Part shown: positions 32,812 through 41,372 of the stretch, one piece after another
Position numbering within the stretch: the first letter of the stretch is position 1
Layout: each line of letters begins with the position of its first letter
Assembly: GCA_045660865.1 (NCBI GenBank)
Contig: JAZREP010000019.1
Span: forward strand, 1-64,000
Length of the DNA stretch: 64,000 bases
Reading direction: 5' to 3'
DNA from: CAZRRV01 sp045660865
Lineage (GTDB): Bacteria > Bacillota > Clostridia > Oscillospirales > Acutalibacteraceae
Translations under genes and position numbers: made by a program
The notes under the pieces: model-generated
Told to the model about the DNA's origin: nothing
The model's database searches: none
What the model saw: the letters and a program-made list of their open reading frames with translations, nothing else

Positions 32812-34020
32812 TTATTCTGCATCTTCTTGGTCGTCATCGGTTTCAATGATTTCGTCAACAGCCAGTTCTGTTTCAGGCAGCTCTGTTTCCTCATCTTCCT
32901 CTTTTTCAGGCAATTCTTCAATTACCTCGTCTACCAAGCGTTCTTCTTCAATTTCTAACAAGGTTTCTTCTTCCTCGTCATCAGTTTCTTCAACTATCTC
33001 ATCTACCGTTATATCAACAGGTTGTTCTTCTTCCTCTGTTATTTCCTCAAATTCTTCTAAAGAAACAACCTCATCCACTACTGTTTCAATCGGCAGGTTT
33101 TCTTCCTCTTCTTCATCTTCATCTGCAAGAACGACCTCATCAACAACAATTTCGGCAGATGAATTGTCAGCCTGTGAATACAAAGGCACATAATTAGCGT
33201 CCAATTGTTTTTCTTTGTATTTGCGGCGGTTTATTAAAAGCATAATAGCGCCGAAAATCACAGCCGCAATGCTTACAAGCTGGGATACTCTAAATGCACC
33301 GATATATAGACTGTCGGTTCTAAAGCCCTCAATTACGGCACGAGCTCCACCGTACCAAACACAGTAAATCAAAGCTATTTGACCGCTGTATTTTCTTGTT
33401 TTCAGAACACGGTGCATAATTATTACGCCTATAAAGCAAAGGATTGATTCATACAGAAAGCAAGGGTGCGCCAAAGCGCCCTCACCCAATTGTGCAGTAA
33501 CGTTTTCGCTCGTCATACCGAACCATTCACTGCCCGTGGCAGAGCCGAATGCCTCCTGATTAAAGAAGTTGCCCCAACGGCCGCAACCCTGACCTATTAA
33601 AAAGCCTATTGCGGCAAGGTCAAACATATCAAAGATTTTAATCTTTTTAATTTTGCACATAATTGCGCCAACAACAGCGGCACCAATAACGGCTCCGTAA
33701 ATTGCGATGCCGGAAAAACCGCCGTGGTTGAAACCGAAAAAGTCACCTATACTGTTTATCGGTTCCTTGTAAAAAATTATGTAGTACGCCCTTGCACAAA
33801 GAATAGCAAGGGGCGCCGTAACCAAAATGACATCCAGCATGGGGTCCTTTTTAATGTTACAGCGGTCAGCATATTTAAAGCCGTAAATCAATGCCAACAT
33901 AAAACCGACTGCTATACAGATACCATACCAGTAGACATTCCAGCCTCCTCCTATTGGAATAGTAAAGGCAACAGGATTGATGGACAAATGCAAACCGAAT
34001 ATGGTTACATTATAAGTCAT
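32812..34020 (-). CDS. lgt: Prolipoprotein diacylglyceryl transferase with a long acidic repeat tail
   Basis: 402 residues, whereas Lgt usually has 260-300. The core (1 to about 270) is typical: HGGFSGIAIYGA near 99-110 and the signature GQGCGRWGNFFNQEAFG at 143-159, with about seven TM helices. It transfers diacylglycerol to the lipobox cysteine of pre-lipoproteins. After NRRKYKEKQ the protein continues for ~130 residues, mostly Glu and Asp, with five VDE(V/I)(V/I) units near 293, 315, 339, 363 and 388, spaced 22-25 residues. The tail would be cytoplasmic and disordered. GGAGG lies 8 bases before the ATG. Confidence 0.93.
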   Translation of the reverse strand: MTYNVTIFGLHLSINPVAFTIPIGGGWNVYWYGICIAVGFMLALIYGFKYADRCNIKKDPMLDVILVTAPLAILCARAYYIIFYKEPINSIGDFFGFNHGGFSGIAIYGAVIGAAVVGAIMCKIKKIKIFDMFDLAAIGFLIGQGCGRWGNFFNQEAFGSATGSEWFGMTSENVTAQLGEGALAHPCFLYESILCFIGVIIMHRVLKTRKYSGQIALIYCVWYGGARAVIEGFRTDSLYIGAFRVSQLVSIAAVIFGAIMLLINRRKYKEKQLDANYVPLYSQADNSSAEIVVDEVVLADEDEEEEENLPIETVVDEVVSLEEFEEITEEEEQPVDITVDEIVEETDDEEEETLLEIEEERLVDEVIEELPEKEEDEETELPETELAVDEIIETDDDQEDAE

Positions 34021-34041
34021 TTTTATATCCTCCGATAAATA

Positions 34042-35295
34042 TTATCTAACTATTGAAACTGCCGCTTTGGAAAAATCAATTTCCCTTAAACGGCGATTAG
34101 CATCCTCTAAGGTTAGGGAGTTCAGCAATTCAAGGTCTTTGTAGGGTACAAAACCGTGAACCGCACAATCCACGAGTTCACCGACGATATCCTCTGCATT
34201 ATCAAAATGCTTTACGGCGTTTCCGTAAATTCGGCGTCTGGCGCCCTCAAACGCTTCCTCACTCAAACCTTCTTTTTGCACCTTTTCAAAATGCTCACGC
34301 ATTAAAGCTACCGTTTCATCGGGGTCACAGGATTCGCCATCCATTATCAGCGCCGAAAAGCCGTGACCGAAGAAGTATTCAAAACCGAGATTACTGCCTA
34401 TACGGTTTTTCTCGGTAAGCTCTGCAAACAGCTTTGATGCAGGACCGCACAAAGCGCATAACAACAACGAGGTAATGAGCATATCTTTAAGTCCAATATC
34501 GGGTTTATCCTTTATACCGAAAGCAAACAACGGCATTGATACCGGCATATTGTGGTTTACTCGATTGGTTACGATATCGGCGGGCTCACAGAACTGACCT
34601 TTTTCTACCGTACAACTTTTATCGTTGCAGGTTGTTTCATCAATTCTTCTTAGTACTTCATCGCAATCAATGTTTCCTGCAATGCAAACAAACATATTTT
34701 TAGGATTGTAAAATGTTTCGTAGCAGGAGTAGAGCAGTTTGTCGGTAATCTCGGCAATAGACTCTACCGTGCCGGTAATATCAATTTTTACAGGGTGCTC
34801 TTTGTACAAACAATTAAGCAGATTAACAAAAAGCTTCCACCCGGGCGAATCCTCATACATACGGATTTCCTGACCTATAATGCCCTGCTCCTTTTGAACT
34901 GTTTGCGCCGTAAAATACGGGTGGCGCACAAAGTCAAGCAAAATATCAAGATTTTCGTAAAATTTGTCTGAGCAACTAAAAAGATAACAGGTGCGGTCAA
35001 AGGATGTGTAGGCATTTGCCGAAGCGCCTGTTTTCGCAAAGCGTGAAAACGCGTCGCCATCCTCACTTTCAAACAGCTTGTGCTCTAAAAAGTGGGCTAT
35101 GCCGGCAGGAACATCAATAAATTCACCGCCGTCTTTCGCAAAACGGGTATCAACCGAGCCGTAGCAGGTGCCGAATACCGCATACGCACTTTTAAATGAC
35201 GGTTTTGACACCAGATAAACCCTAAGCCCGTTTTCAAGCACACTTAATTGTACCTTTTCGTCTAAAGCCGATATAATTTCGGTGTTCTTTATCAC
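34042..35295 (-). CDS. M16-family metallopeptidase, YmfH-like (active-site member)
   Basis: 417 residues. The inverted zinc motif HFLEH is in GIAHFLEHKLFE near residue 70 and the third ligand Glu is in QGIIGQEIRMYED near 145. This is the catalytic partner of the YmfF/YmfH pair, related to insulinase and mitochondrial processing peptidase. Its start overlaps the stop of the partner gene by 4 bases (ATGA). Substrate unknown. Confidence 0.88.
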   Translation of the reverse strand: MIKNTEIISALDEKVQLSVLENGLRVYLVSKPSFKSAYAVFGTCYGSVDTRFAKDGGEFIDVPAGIAHFLEHKLFESEDGDAFSRFAKTGASANAYTSFDRTCYLFSCSDKFYENLDILLDFVRHPYFTAQTVQKEQGIIGQEIRMYEDSPGWKLFVNLLNCLYKEHPVKIDITGTVESIAEITDKLLYSCYETFYNPKNMFVCIAGNIDCDEVLRRIDETTCNDKSCTVEKGQFCEPADIVTNRVNHNMPVSMPLFAFGIKDKPDIGLKDMLITSLLLCALCGPASKLFAELTEKNRIGSNLGFEYFFGHGFSALIMDGESCDPDETVALMREHFEKVQKEGLSEEAFEGARRRIYGNAVKHFDNAEDIVGELVDCAVHGFVPYKDLELLNSLTLEDANRRLREIDFSKAAVSIVR

Positions 35296-36557
35296 TGTTC
35301 TTGCACCTCCTCGGGCAACAAGGTGTAAATGGTGCGAAGTTTTAATTTAGCGGCAACTGAGCGCACTTGCTCTGCCGTAATTTTAGATACCTCAAATGTA
35401 AAAGCGTCTAAATCCGCCTCTTTTAATTGTCTGAACCGAGAGGATAAAAATCCCTCACAGGCAACCTGGTCGTCCTTTAACGCTTGCAACGCGTCACACA
35501 AAGCACGCTTGCAGGTTTGAAGCTCTTCCTCTGTAAAATCACCCTCCGCGAGTGCTTTAACCTCTTTTTGAACCGCCTCGCTGACTCGATTAGCGTTATC
35601 AGGCTCTATACCGCTGTCAACAAACATTACACCCTTTGAACGAAGAGCATTAGCGGCACAGTAATAACAAAGGCTTTGTTTTTCACGCACGTTTAAAAAC
35701 AGCCTTGAATAAGGGCCGCCGCCAAGCAAGTCGGCCATAACATACATAGGTAATGTTTCCAAATCGTCTCCGCCTTGCTCACTGCAAAAGCCGAGCACGG
35801 TTTTGCCCTGAATTACCGGCATGCGCTCAACTGTTGTTTGGGTTTCACCGTACGGTGTAGCAATATCGTCGGGCAACGGAGAATAATCACGCTCGGTCAT
35901 ATTAAATGCCGCCGACATACTCTCGGCAAAGCCCTCCGGCAGAGTGTCACCCACAGCGGTTATACGTACTCTAGCCGTTTTAAGCAATTTCTTATAAGCG
36001 CTAAGTATATCCTCGGCCGTCAGAGCTTCTACTGCTTTTGTGGTGCCGTAGCAGAATATACCTGCCGGCTCACCTGAAAACAGCAATTCCTTAGCCTTAT
36101 TACGAGCATAAGCGCGCTTATTATTTTTCAAACTCTCAATCTGTTGACAAAGCAGCCGTTTTTCACGCAGAATTTCTTTTTCTAAAAAGCCGTAATCCCT
36201 TTCAAATCTACCAAAAATAATGTGGTGTAAAAATTCGGTGGCATCCTTCAAAATGGGATTATTAGCATAGCTGTCATTTATAAACGCAAGCTGAATACTG
36301 GTTTGGCGTATATCACCAAGCAACCTTATTTTGCAGGTAAGCTCAGCGCCGTACAGCATATTAAGTTTAGCATTTACGGCTGTAAAGTCGGGGTAATCGG
36401 GTGCGCCACCAATCAGCAAATAGGGTAAAATTGCGTTAACTGCGGCATTTTCCTCGGTTACCTTTGTGTAAAAATGGACCGAAAGCAACGTGGTTTTGAA
36501 CTTGTTTGTTTTTTGAAAAATAAAATCTATTCCGTCATAAAGCTTTTGATATGACAA
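35292..36557 (-). CDS. M16-family peptidase-like, YmfF-like (no zinc motif)
   Basis: About 421 residues. It matches the M16 fold but, where HxxEH should be, it has AILPYLLIGGAPDYPDF, so it lacks the zinc ligands, as YmfF does. The C-terminal domain has LGFCSEQGGDDLETLPMYVM and GGGPYSRLFLNVREKQSLCY, typical of the structural half. It likely forms a heterodimer with the adjacent zinc-binding partner. The start TTG at 36557 with GGAGG 8 bases upstream is preferred over an earlier TTG that overlaps the ribosome binding site. A TATAAT lies about 45 bases before. Confidence 0.85.
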   Translation of the reverse strand: MSYQKLYDGIDFIFQKTNKFKTTLLSVHFYTKVTEENAAVNAILPYLLIGGAPDYPDFTAVNAKLNMLYGAELTCKIRLLGDIRQTSIQLAFINDSYANNPILKDATEFLHHIIFGRFERDYGFLEKEILREKRLLCQQIESLKNNKRAYARNKAKELLFSGEPAGIFCYGTTKAVEALTAEDILSAYKKLLKTARVRITAVGDTLPEGFAESMSAAFNMTERDYSPLPDDIATPYGETQTTVERMPVIQGKTVLGFCSEQGGDDLETLPMYVMADLLGGGPYSRLFLNVREKQSLCYYCAANALRSKGVMFVDSGIEPDNANRVSEAVQKEVKALAEGDFTEEELQTCKRALCDALQALKDDQVACEGFLSSRFRQLKEADLDAFTFEVSKITAEQVRSVAAKLKLRTIYTLLPEEVQEQ

Positions 36558-36645
36558 AGCAGTTGCCTCCAATCTTTTAAATATTAATATGATTATATCA
36601 TATTATATACCGATTTCATAGCGAAAAGCAAATTTTTCTAAACAA

Positions 36646-37776
36646 TTATTTTTCTATAAACTGTGAAATAATTGTATTGGAAAGTAAAAAGCCCTGTTCG
36701 GTTAATATTAAGCACCCGTTTTTAACGGTTGCCAAGCCGTTTTTTTGGAGTTTTTCAATCCATTCGGCGTGCATTTTGGCAAAATCTTTATTAAACCTTT
36801 TTGCATACTCTTTAAAACAAAGTCCACTGCTAAGGCGAAGCGACAGCATTATAAATTCCTTTTCGTCACCACCGTAGCCATCCTCAATAGGATTAGGGTT
36901 ATGGGTAAAGGCTTTAATGTCCCTTGGGAAATAAAAACGCTTGCCGTCAATAAAACTGTGCGCCCCGGGGCCCAACCCTAAATAAGGCTTTAACTGCCAA
37001 TACTTTAAATTGTGGCGGCTTTCATATCCCGGCTTGCAAAAGTTTGATATTTCATAGTGCTCAAAGCCCGCCTCTTTCAAAAGCTCGCATAACATTAAAT
37101 AAAGGTCGGCGGTTTGGTCCTCATCTGGTAAATCGGGCGGTAAGGTGCGGCCAAAGGCGGTGTTTGGCTCAATTTTCAATATATAAGCCGATATGTGTTG
37201 CGGCGCCAATTTAAGGCAAAACTCAACCGACTTTTTAAGGCTGTCCTTAGTTTGACCGGGTATGCCCAGCATTAAATCAACCGATATATTATCAATTCCT
37301 GCGTCACGTATAGCAGACACCGTGTTTATAACCTGCTCGTTTGTGTGCCTTCTACCAAGCAAGTCCAGCTCGCTTTGCACGGCAGATTGAACCCCTAAGG
37401 ATATGCGGTTAACCCCTGCGGCGCTTAGTTTTTTAAATGTATCGCCCAAACTGTCGGCAGGGTTTGCCTCCACCGTAATTTCTTCAAAGTTACCAAGCTG
37501 TTTTGCCTTTTGGATTACCTTTACAAGGTCATCAGCATTAAGTGTGACGGGGGTGCCGCCACCCAGATAAAGCGTATCTGCAGACAAAAAAAGCCGCTTT
37601 CCGTAAGCATCAATCTGCTCACAGAGTGCGGCAACATAACTTTTTTTAATTTCGTTAGAAAAACTAGCCGAATAAAAATCACAATAATTGCATTTACTGT
37701 TACAAAAAGGAAAATGCAAATATACGCCCGCCTTTTCGGCGGGCGTTGACTTTTCATTTTTATTAGGGCTAGTCAA
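36646..37776 (-). CDS. hemW: Heme chaperone HemW (radical SAM, HemN-like)
   Basis: 376 residues, HemW length. Iron-sulfur motif CNSKCNYCDFY near residue 25, with the VYLHFPFC prefix; TLYLGGGTPVTL, SLGVQSAVQSELDLLGR, DLMLGIPGQT and NLKYWQLKPYLGLGPGAHS complete the signature. HemW inserts heme into proteins; many annotations call it coproporphyrinogen dehydrogenase by similarity. TTG start at 37776 overlaps the end of the pduL gene by 8 bases. Confidence 0.92.
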   Translation of the reverse strand: MTSPNKNEKSTPAEKAGVYLHFPFCNSKCNYCDFYSASFSNEIKKSYVAALCEQIDAYGKRLFLSADTLYLGGGTPVTLNADDLVKVIQKAKQLGNFEEITVEANPADSLGDTFKKLSAAGVNRISLGVQSAVQSELDLLGRRHTNEQVINTVSAIRDAGIDNISVDLMLGIPGQTKDSLKKSVEFCLKLAPQHISAYILKIEPNTAFGRTLPPDLPDEDQTADLYLMLCELLKEAGFEHYEISNFCKPGYESRHNLKYWQLKPYLGLGPGAHSFIDGKRFYFPRDIKAFTHNPNPIEDGYGGDEKEFIMLSLRLSSGLCFKEYAKRFNKDFAKMHAEWIEKLQKNGLATVKNGCLILTEQGFLLSNTIISQFIEK

Positions 37777-38344
37777 GGATTTCCCCTGTCATACCGGGGG
37801 TGTATCCTGCAGCGTTACCCTCATCGGTATCAATGTGCATAGCCAAAGCAAAGTTTGCATTTACTCTTGCTACTACATCACCGAAGATAAGGTCACGGCC
37901 GTTTGATTTGATAGCAACACTAACAACCTGGTTATCCTTAATATCGTATTTTTCAGCATCAGCAGGTGTCATGTGTATATGTCTTTTAGCAACGATTACA
38001 CCCTCGCTAATCTCTACCTCACCGCAGGGACCAACAAGTTTGCAAGGCGCACTGCCTTTAACGTCGCCCGACTCACGAACAGGTGCGCTAATACCGATTG
38101 AACGAGCATCGGTAGCTGAAATTTCAACCTGTGTTGCATTACGGACAGGGCCGAGAATTGAAACACCTGCAAGCTCCTTTTTGGGGCCAACAACTGTAAT
38201 TCTTTCCTCACAAGCAAATTGTCCGGGCTGTGAAAGGTCTTTCTTTCTGGTAAGGGTATGACCCTTGCCGAACAAGATTTCAAGGTCTTTTTCACTTAAA
38301 TGTGCGTGTCTAGCAGACACCTCTACTAAAACGGGTTTTGCCAT
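37769..38344 (-). CDS. pduL: PduL-type phosphotransacylase
   Basis: 191 residues. PduL motifs: VEVSARHAHLSEKDLEILFG at the N-terminus, VGPVRNATQVEIS-like segment near 68, IVAKRHIHMTPADA near 118 and HIDTDEGNAAG near 172; the three His-rich blocks bind zinc. It converts acyl-CoA to acyl-phosphate. No microcompartment shell or propanediol gene is nearby, so it may serve as the housekeeping phosphate acetyltransferase, as in other bacteria that lack Pta. Co-directional with mscL and hemW. Confidence 0.9.
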   Translation of the reverse strand: MAKPVLVEVSARHAHLSEKDLEILFGKGHTLTRKKDLSQPGQFACEERITVVGPKKELAGVSILGPVRNATQVEISATDARSIGISAPVRESGDVKGSAPCKLVGPCGEVEISEGVIVAKRHIHMTPADAEKYDIKDNQVVSVAIKSNGRDLIFGDVVARVNANFALAMHIDTDEGNAAGYTPGMTGEILD

Positions 38345-38358
38345 GGTTTGATTCTCCT

Positions 38359-38799
38359 TTATTTCTTTTCCTGCAACATATTGCGGATATCCATAAGTAC
38401 ATCAAGCTCGGTCTCTTTTGCCGGCTCTTCAACAACTGCTTCCTCTTCAACAGGTTTGCGTAATTTGTTCTGTACTCCCAAAATAACTTTAAGCATAACG
38501 AAAATGCAGAAAGCGATAATCAAAAAATCAATAACGTTCTGTAAAAATACGCCGTATGTAAGTGCGGTTTCTTCTGTGATAACTGCTCCTGAAGCATCTA
38601 ACTCAGCCGCTTTGATTACCCATTTCCAATCCTTAACACTGAGTCCGCCGATTATAACGCTGATAAGCGGCATAATGATATCATTTACCAAGCTGGTAAC
38701 GATTTTACCGAAAGCACCGCCTATGATAACAGCAACCGCCATATCAACTACATTGCCTTTAGAAATAAATTCTTTAAATTCGTTAATAAACTTTTTCAT
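38359..38799 (-). CDS. mscL: Large-conductance mechanosensitive channel
   Basis: About 146 residues from the ATG at 38799 (GGGGG 9 bases upstream). N-terminal amphipathic helix FINEFKEFISKGNVVDMAVA, TM1 VIIGGAFGKIVTSLVNDIIM, a periplasmic loop with DWKWVI, TM2 around FLQNVIDFLIIAFCIFVML, and a charged C-terminal helical bundle region ending LDVLMDIRNMLQEKK. It opens under hypo-osmotic stress. The acidic linker before the last helix (VEEEAVVEEPAKETE) is a little longer than usual. Confidence 0.95.
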   Translation of the reverse strand: MKKFINEFKEFISKGNVVDMAVAVIIGGAFGKIVTSLVNDIIMPLISVIIGGLSVKDWKWVIKAAELDASGAVITEETALTYGVFLQNVIDFLIIAFCIFVMLKVILGVQNKLRKPVEEEAVVEEPAKETELDVLMDIRNMLQEKK

Positions 38800-38956
38800 A
38801 ATATTCATCCCCCTTTTTATGGTATTATACCTTTTTTAATTTGTTTAGTCAATAAGCTTGAGTAAATGATTTGATTTTATTTTTCACTCTTTTTGGACAG
38901 GCAACATAAAATGTAGTACAGTCAGCTTTTACTCAAAACAAAGGAAGTGACATTTG

Positions 38957-39175
38957 ATGGAAAACAACAGATGCGGTAGATGCTGCTTTTCTGCTATCTT
39001 GACTGTTTTGGTTGCGTTGCTTGCGGCTGCTCTGGGTTTAATATTCGGTAGTATGTTCGCTGCAGCTATTATGTCTGCTTTGGCAGCCATAATCGTAGGC
39101 GCAATTATTCTTGCTGTCGGAATTATTTTTTATTTAATTCTGCGCTATTGTATTTGCAGAAACAGACGGTATTAA
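38957..39175 (+). CDS. Small cysteine-containing two-TM membrane protein
   Basis: 72 residues. N-terminal ENNRCGRCCFSA, then two hydrophobic helices separated by a short turn (about 13-33 and 36-62), then CICRNRRY. Cysteines at both ends flank the membrane part, so a metal site or lipidation is possible but not shown. GGAAG is 9 bases before the ATG. It has its own terminator. No family is recognised. Confidence 0.6.
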   Translation: MENNRCGRCCFSAILTVLVALLAAALGLIFGSMFAAAIMSALAAIIVGAIILAVGIIFYLILRYCICRNRRY

Positions 39176-39184
39176 AAGTATTAA

Positions 39185-39222
39185 AGCCATCGGCAAAACA
39201 GCCGATGGCCTTAATCTTTTTT
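39185..39222 (+). terminator. Rho-independent terminator after the small membrane protein
   Basis: Stem GCCATCGGC / GCCGATGGC with loop AAAACA, then CTTAATCTTTTTT. Confidence 0.8.
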
Positions 39223-39244
39223 GTTAAGTTCTTGCCATTTTTTA

Positions 39245-39273
39245 TTGACTAGTAAAAAACAATTTGTTATAAT
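39245..39273 (+). promoter_or_regulatory. Promoter of the guaA-like gene
   Basis: TTGACT (39245-39250), 17-base spacer, TATAAT (39268-39273). Confidence 0.8.
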
Positions 39274-39298
39274 AACCATTATAATAATTGTAATGGTT
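39274..39298. promoter_or_regulatory. Inverted repeat at the start of the guaA-like transcript
   Basis: AACCATTA (39274-39281) and TAATGGTT (39291-39298) form a perfect 8-base inverted repeat beginning directly after the -10. It could be an operator or a hairpin at the mRNA 5' end. Confidence 0.5.
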
Positions 39299-39324
39299 TC
39301 ATCGCAAAAAATGGAGGAATTCTT

Positions 39325-40302
39325 ATGTCAAACAAACGTCCGGAAAATATGAAACGTATCAATACTTTAGAGCTCGCTAATGCTTTTATTGATGAGCAGG
39401 TTGCAGAGGTACGTAAGCAGGTAGGCGATAAAAAAGTTCTTCTTGCGCTCTCGGGCGGTGTTGATTCCTCGGTAGTTGCAGCTCTTTTGATTAAGGCTAT
39501 CGGCAAACAACTGGTTTGTGTACACGTTAATCACGGCCTTATGCGTAAAGGTGAGAGCGAACAGGTTATTGAAGTTTTCGGTAAAGAGCTGGATGCTAAC
39601 CTTGTTTATATTGATGCAACCGACCGCTTTTTGGATTTGCTCGCAGGCGTTTCTGACCCTGAACAAAAGCGTAAAATCATCGGCGGCGAGTTTATAAAGG
39701 TATTTGATGAAGAGTCCGCTAAGCTTGACGGTATTTCTTTCTTGGCTCAAGGTACCATTTATCCCGATATTTTAGAGTCTGACGGTGTAAAAGCTCACCA
39801 CAACGTTGGCGGCTTGCCCGAAGATATGGAAATGGAACTTGTTGAGCCTGTAAAACTGCTTTATAAAGACGAAGTTCGTGTTGTCGGTGAGGCTTTAGGT
39901 CTGCCCCACGCAATGGTTTATCGTCAGCCCTTCCCGGGCCCGGGGCTTGGTGTTCGTTGCCTTGGCGCTATCACTCGTGACCGCTTGCACGCTTTAAGAG
40001 AGGCTGACGCAATACTCCGAGAAGAGTTTGACAAAAACGGCCTTGCAGGTAAGGTTTGGCAGTACTTTATCGCTATCCCCGATATGACAGCAGTAGGCGT
40101 TATTGACGGCAAAAGACTTGACGGCTGGTGCGCAATTATTCGCGCGGTTAATACCACCGATGCAATGACTGCTACAATTGAGGAAATTCCTTACGCTCTG
40201 CTTCACCACATAACCGCTCGTATCACAAGCGAGGTTAAAGGCATTAGCCGTGTCCTGATGGATATCACTCCCAAGCCTGTTGGAACAATCGAATTCGAAT
40301 AA
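39325..40302 (+). CDS. guaA: GMP synthetase, ATP pyrophosphatase subunit only (no glutamine amidotransferase domain)
   Basis: 325 residues; a standard bacterial GuaA has ~510-520. The ATP-PPase P-loop is LLALSGGVDSSVVAALL near residue 45, with VCVHVNHGLMRKGE, FLAQGTIYPDILES, HHNVGGLPEDM, YRQPFPGPGLGVRCLG and the C-terminal dimerisation domain ending MDITPKPVGTIEFE. The usual N-terminal class I glutaminase (~190 residues) is absent, and the start with GGAGG 7 bases upstream and its own promoter show that nothing has been lost at this locus. The arrangement is that of the two-subunit GMP synthetases known from archaea. A separate glutaminase must be elsewhere or ammonia is used. Confidence 0.93.
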   Translation: MSNKRPENMKRINTLELANAFIDEQVAEVRKQVGDKKVLLALSGGVDSSVVAALLIKAIGKQLVCVHVNHGLMRKGESEQVIEVFGKELDANLVYIDATDRFLDLLAGVSDPEQKRKIIGGEFIKVFDEESAKLDGISFLAQGTIYPDILESDGVKAHHNVGGLPEDMEMELVEPVKLLYKDEVRVVGEALGLPHAMVYRQPFPGPGLGVRCLGAITRDRLHALREADAILREEFDKNGLAGKVWQYFIAIPDMTAVGVIDGKRLDGWCAIIRAVNTTDAMTATIEEIPYALLHHITARITSEVKGISRVLMDITPKPVGTIEFE

Positions 40303-40327
40303 GGTTTATTTTAAAGGGGAAATCAAA

Positions 40328-40558
40328 ATGTTTTTTAAAAAGGAACTGTGTACTACCTGTGATATGAAGCAATACGCTGATATTACCTCTGTTTTGTCAC
40401 AAAACGGTATAAAGTATACTACTGTTATGAATTCTCCTACTAATCCGGCAAGATACCGTGGTGTGCCTCTTGTTGATAACAGCGTGGTTAACCAATACAG
40501 AATATTGGTTGCTAAAAAAGATTTTGACAAGGCTGTGCAATGCATAAATAAAAAATAA
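40328..40558 (+). CDS. Small conserved protein, unknown function
   Basis: 76 residues from the ATG at 40328 (GGGG 9 bases upstream). N-terminal FFKKELCTTCDMKQYADI has a CxxC pair; the rest (VLSQNGIKYTTVMNSP ... YRILVAKKDFDKAVQCI) resembles the short DUF2007-like alpha/beta fold in which a residue pair is compared between paralogues. It follows guaA by 25 bases and probably shares its transcript. Confidence 0.6.
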   Translation: MFFKKELCTTCDMKQYADITSVLSQNGIKYTTVMNSPTNPARYRGVPLVDNSVVNQYRILVAKKDFDKAVQCINKK

Positions 40559-40568
40559 ATCATTAACG

Positions 40569-40593
40569 GCGGCAGGGGTACCTGCCGCTTTTT
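40569..40593 (+). terminator. Rho-independent terminator after the guaA unit
   Basis: GCGGCAGG / CCTGCCGC with loop GGTA, then TTTTTCTT. Confidence 0.88.
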
Positions 40594-40655
40594 CTTATGG
40601 AAACCTTTGTAAATATATGCTACAATAAATATTAAAGAAAGTGAGTGGAACGAGA

Positions 40656-41321
40656 ATGAAGCTTATTATAAATGCCCTTGTGAAATTTTTAGCGGGGCTT
40701 TTATTTGTTGGTGCGATGCTGTTTGTCCCCGCAGGCACTTTAAATTATGCAAACGGCTGGCTTTTTATTTGCCTTTTGTTTGTACCAATGCTCATTTTAG
40801 GTGTAGTTTTATTTTTCGTTTCACCAAATCTTCTTAAAAAGCGTCTTAATTCAAAGGAGAAAGAAAACACCCAAAAGGGTGTGGTTGCACTGTCAGGTAC
40901 GCTCTTCTTTATCGGTTTTATAATAGCGGGGTTGGACTTCCGTTTTGGGTGGTCAAACGTTCCTTCCCCAGTTGTTATATTAGCATCCGTTATACTCCTC
41001 GTTTCATATGCACTTTATGCCGAGGTTATGCGGGAAAATGCTTACCTTTCAAGAACTATTGAGGTGCAAGGCGGACAGAAAGTAATTGACACAGGGCTTT
41101 ACGGAATAGTGCGCCACCCAATGTATGCGGTGACTATTTGGCTGTTTCTTGCTATTCCGTTAGTGCTTGGCTCGTGGGTTTCGTTTCTTTGCTTTTTGCC
41201 CTATATACCGATTATTGTTATTAGAATAAATAACGAGGAAAAGGTGTTGGCAGAAGGTCTTGAAGGTTATTCCGATTATCAAAGGAAAGTAAAATATCGT
41301 CTTGTTCCGTTTATTTGGTAA
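40656..41321 (+). CDS. Isoprenylcysteine methyltransferase-like membrane protein
   Basis: About 221 residues with five or six TM helices. The signature is VIDTGLYGIVRHPMYAVTIW near residue 140, the SAM-binding motif (GxYxxxRHPxY) of the ICMT/PEMT family, and EEKVLAEGLEGYSDYQRKVKYRLVPFIW at the end. In bacteria this family methylates unknown small or lipid substrates. The ATG at 40656 is favoured; an in-frame GTG 15 bases upstream is possible. No clear partner gene. Confidence 0.78.
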   Translation: MKLIINALVKFLAGLLFVGAMLFVPAGTLNYANGWLFICLLFVPMLILGVVLFFVSPNLLKKRLNSKEKENTQKGVVALSGTLFFIGFIIAGLDFRFGWSNVPSPVVILASVILLVSYALYAEVMRENAYLSRTIEVQGGQKVIDTGLYGIVRHPMYAVTIWLFLAIPLVLGSWVSFLCFLPYIPIIVIRINNEEKVLAEGLEGYSDYQRKVKYRLVPFIW

Positions 41322-41372
41322 GGCTAAAGGAAAAGATAAAGTAAAGTATTTTAAAGGAGAAAGCACAAAACA

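Noticed and set aside
32846..33193. Plus-strand Ser-rich frame of 115 residues
   Set aside because: It is the complement of the Glu/Asp-rich Lgt tail (GAA/GAG repeats read as TTC/TCT), not a gene.
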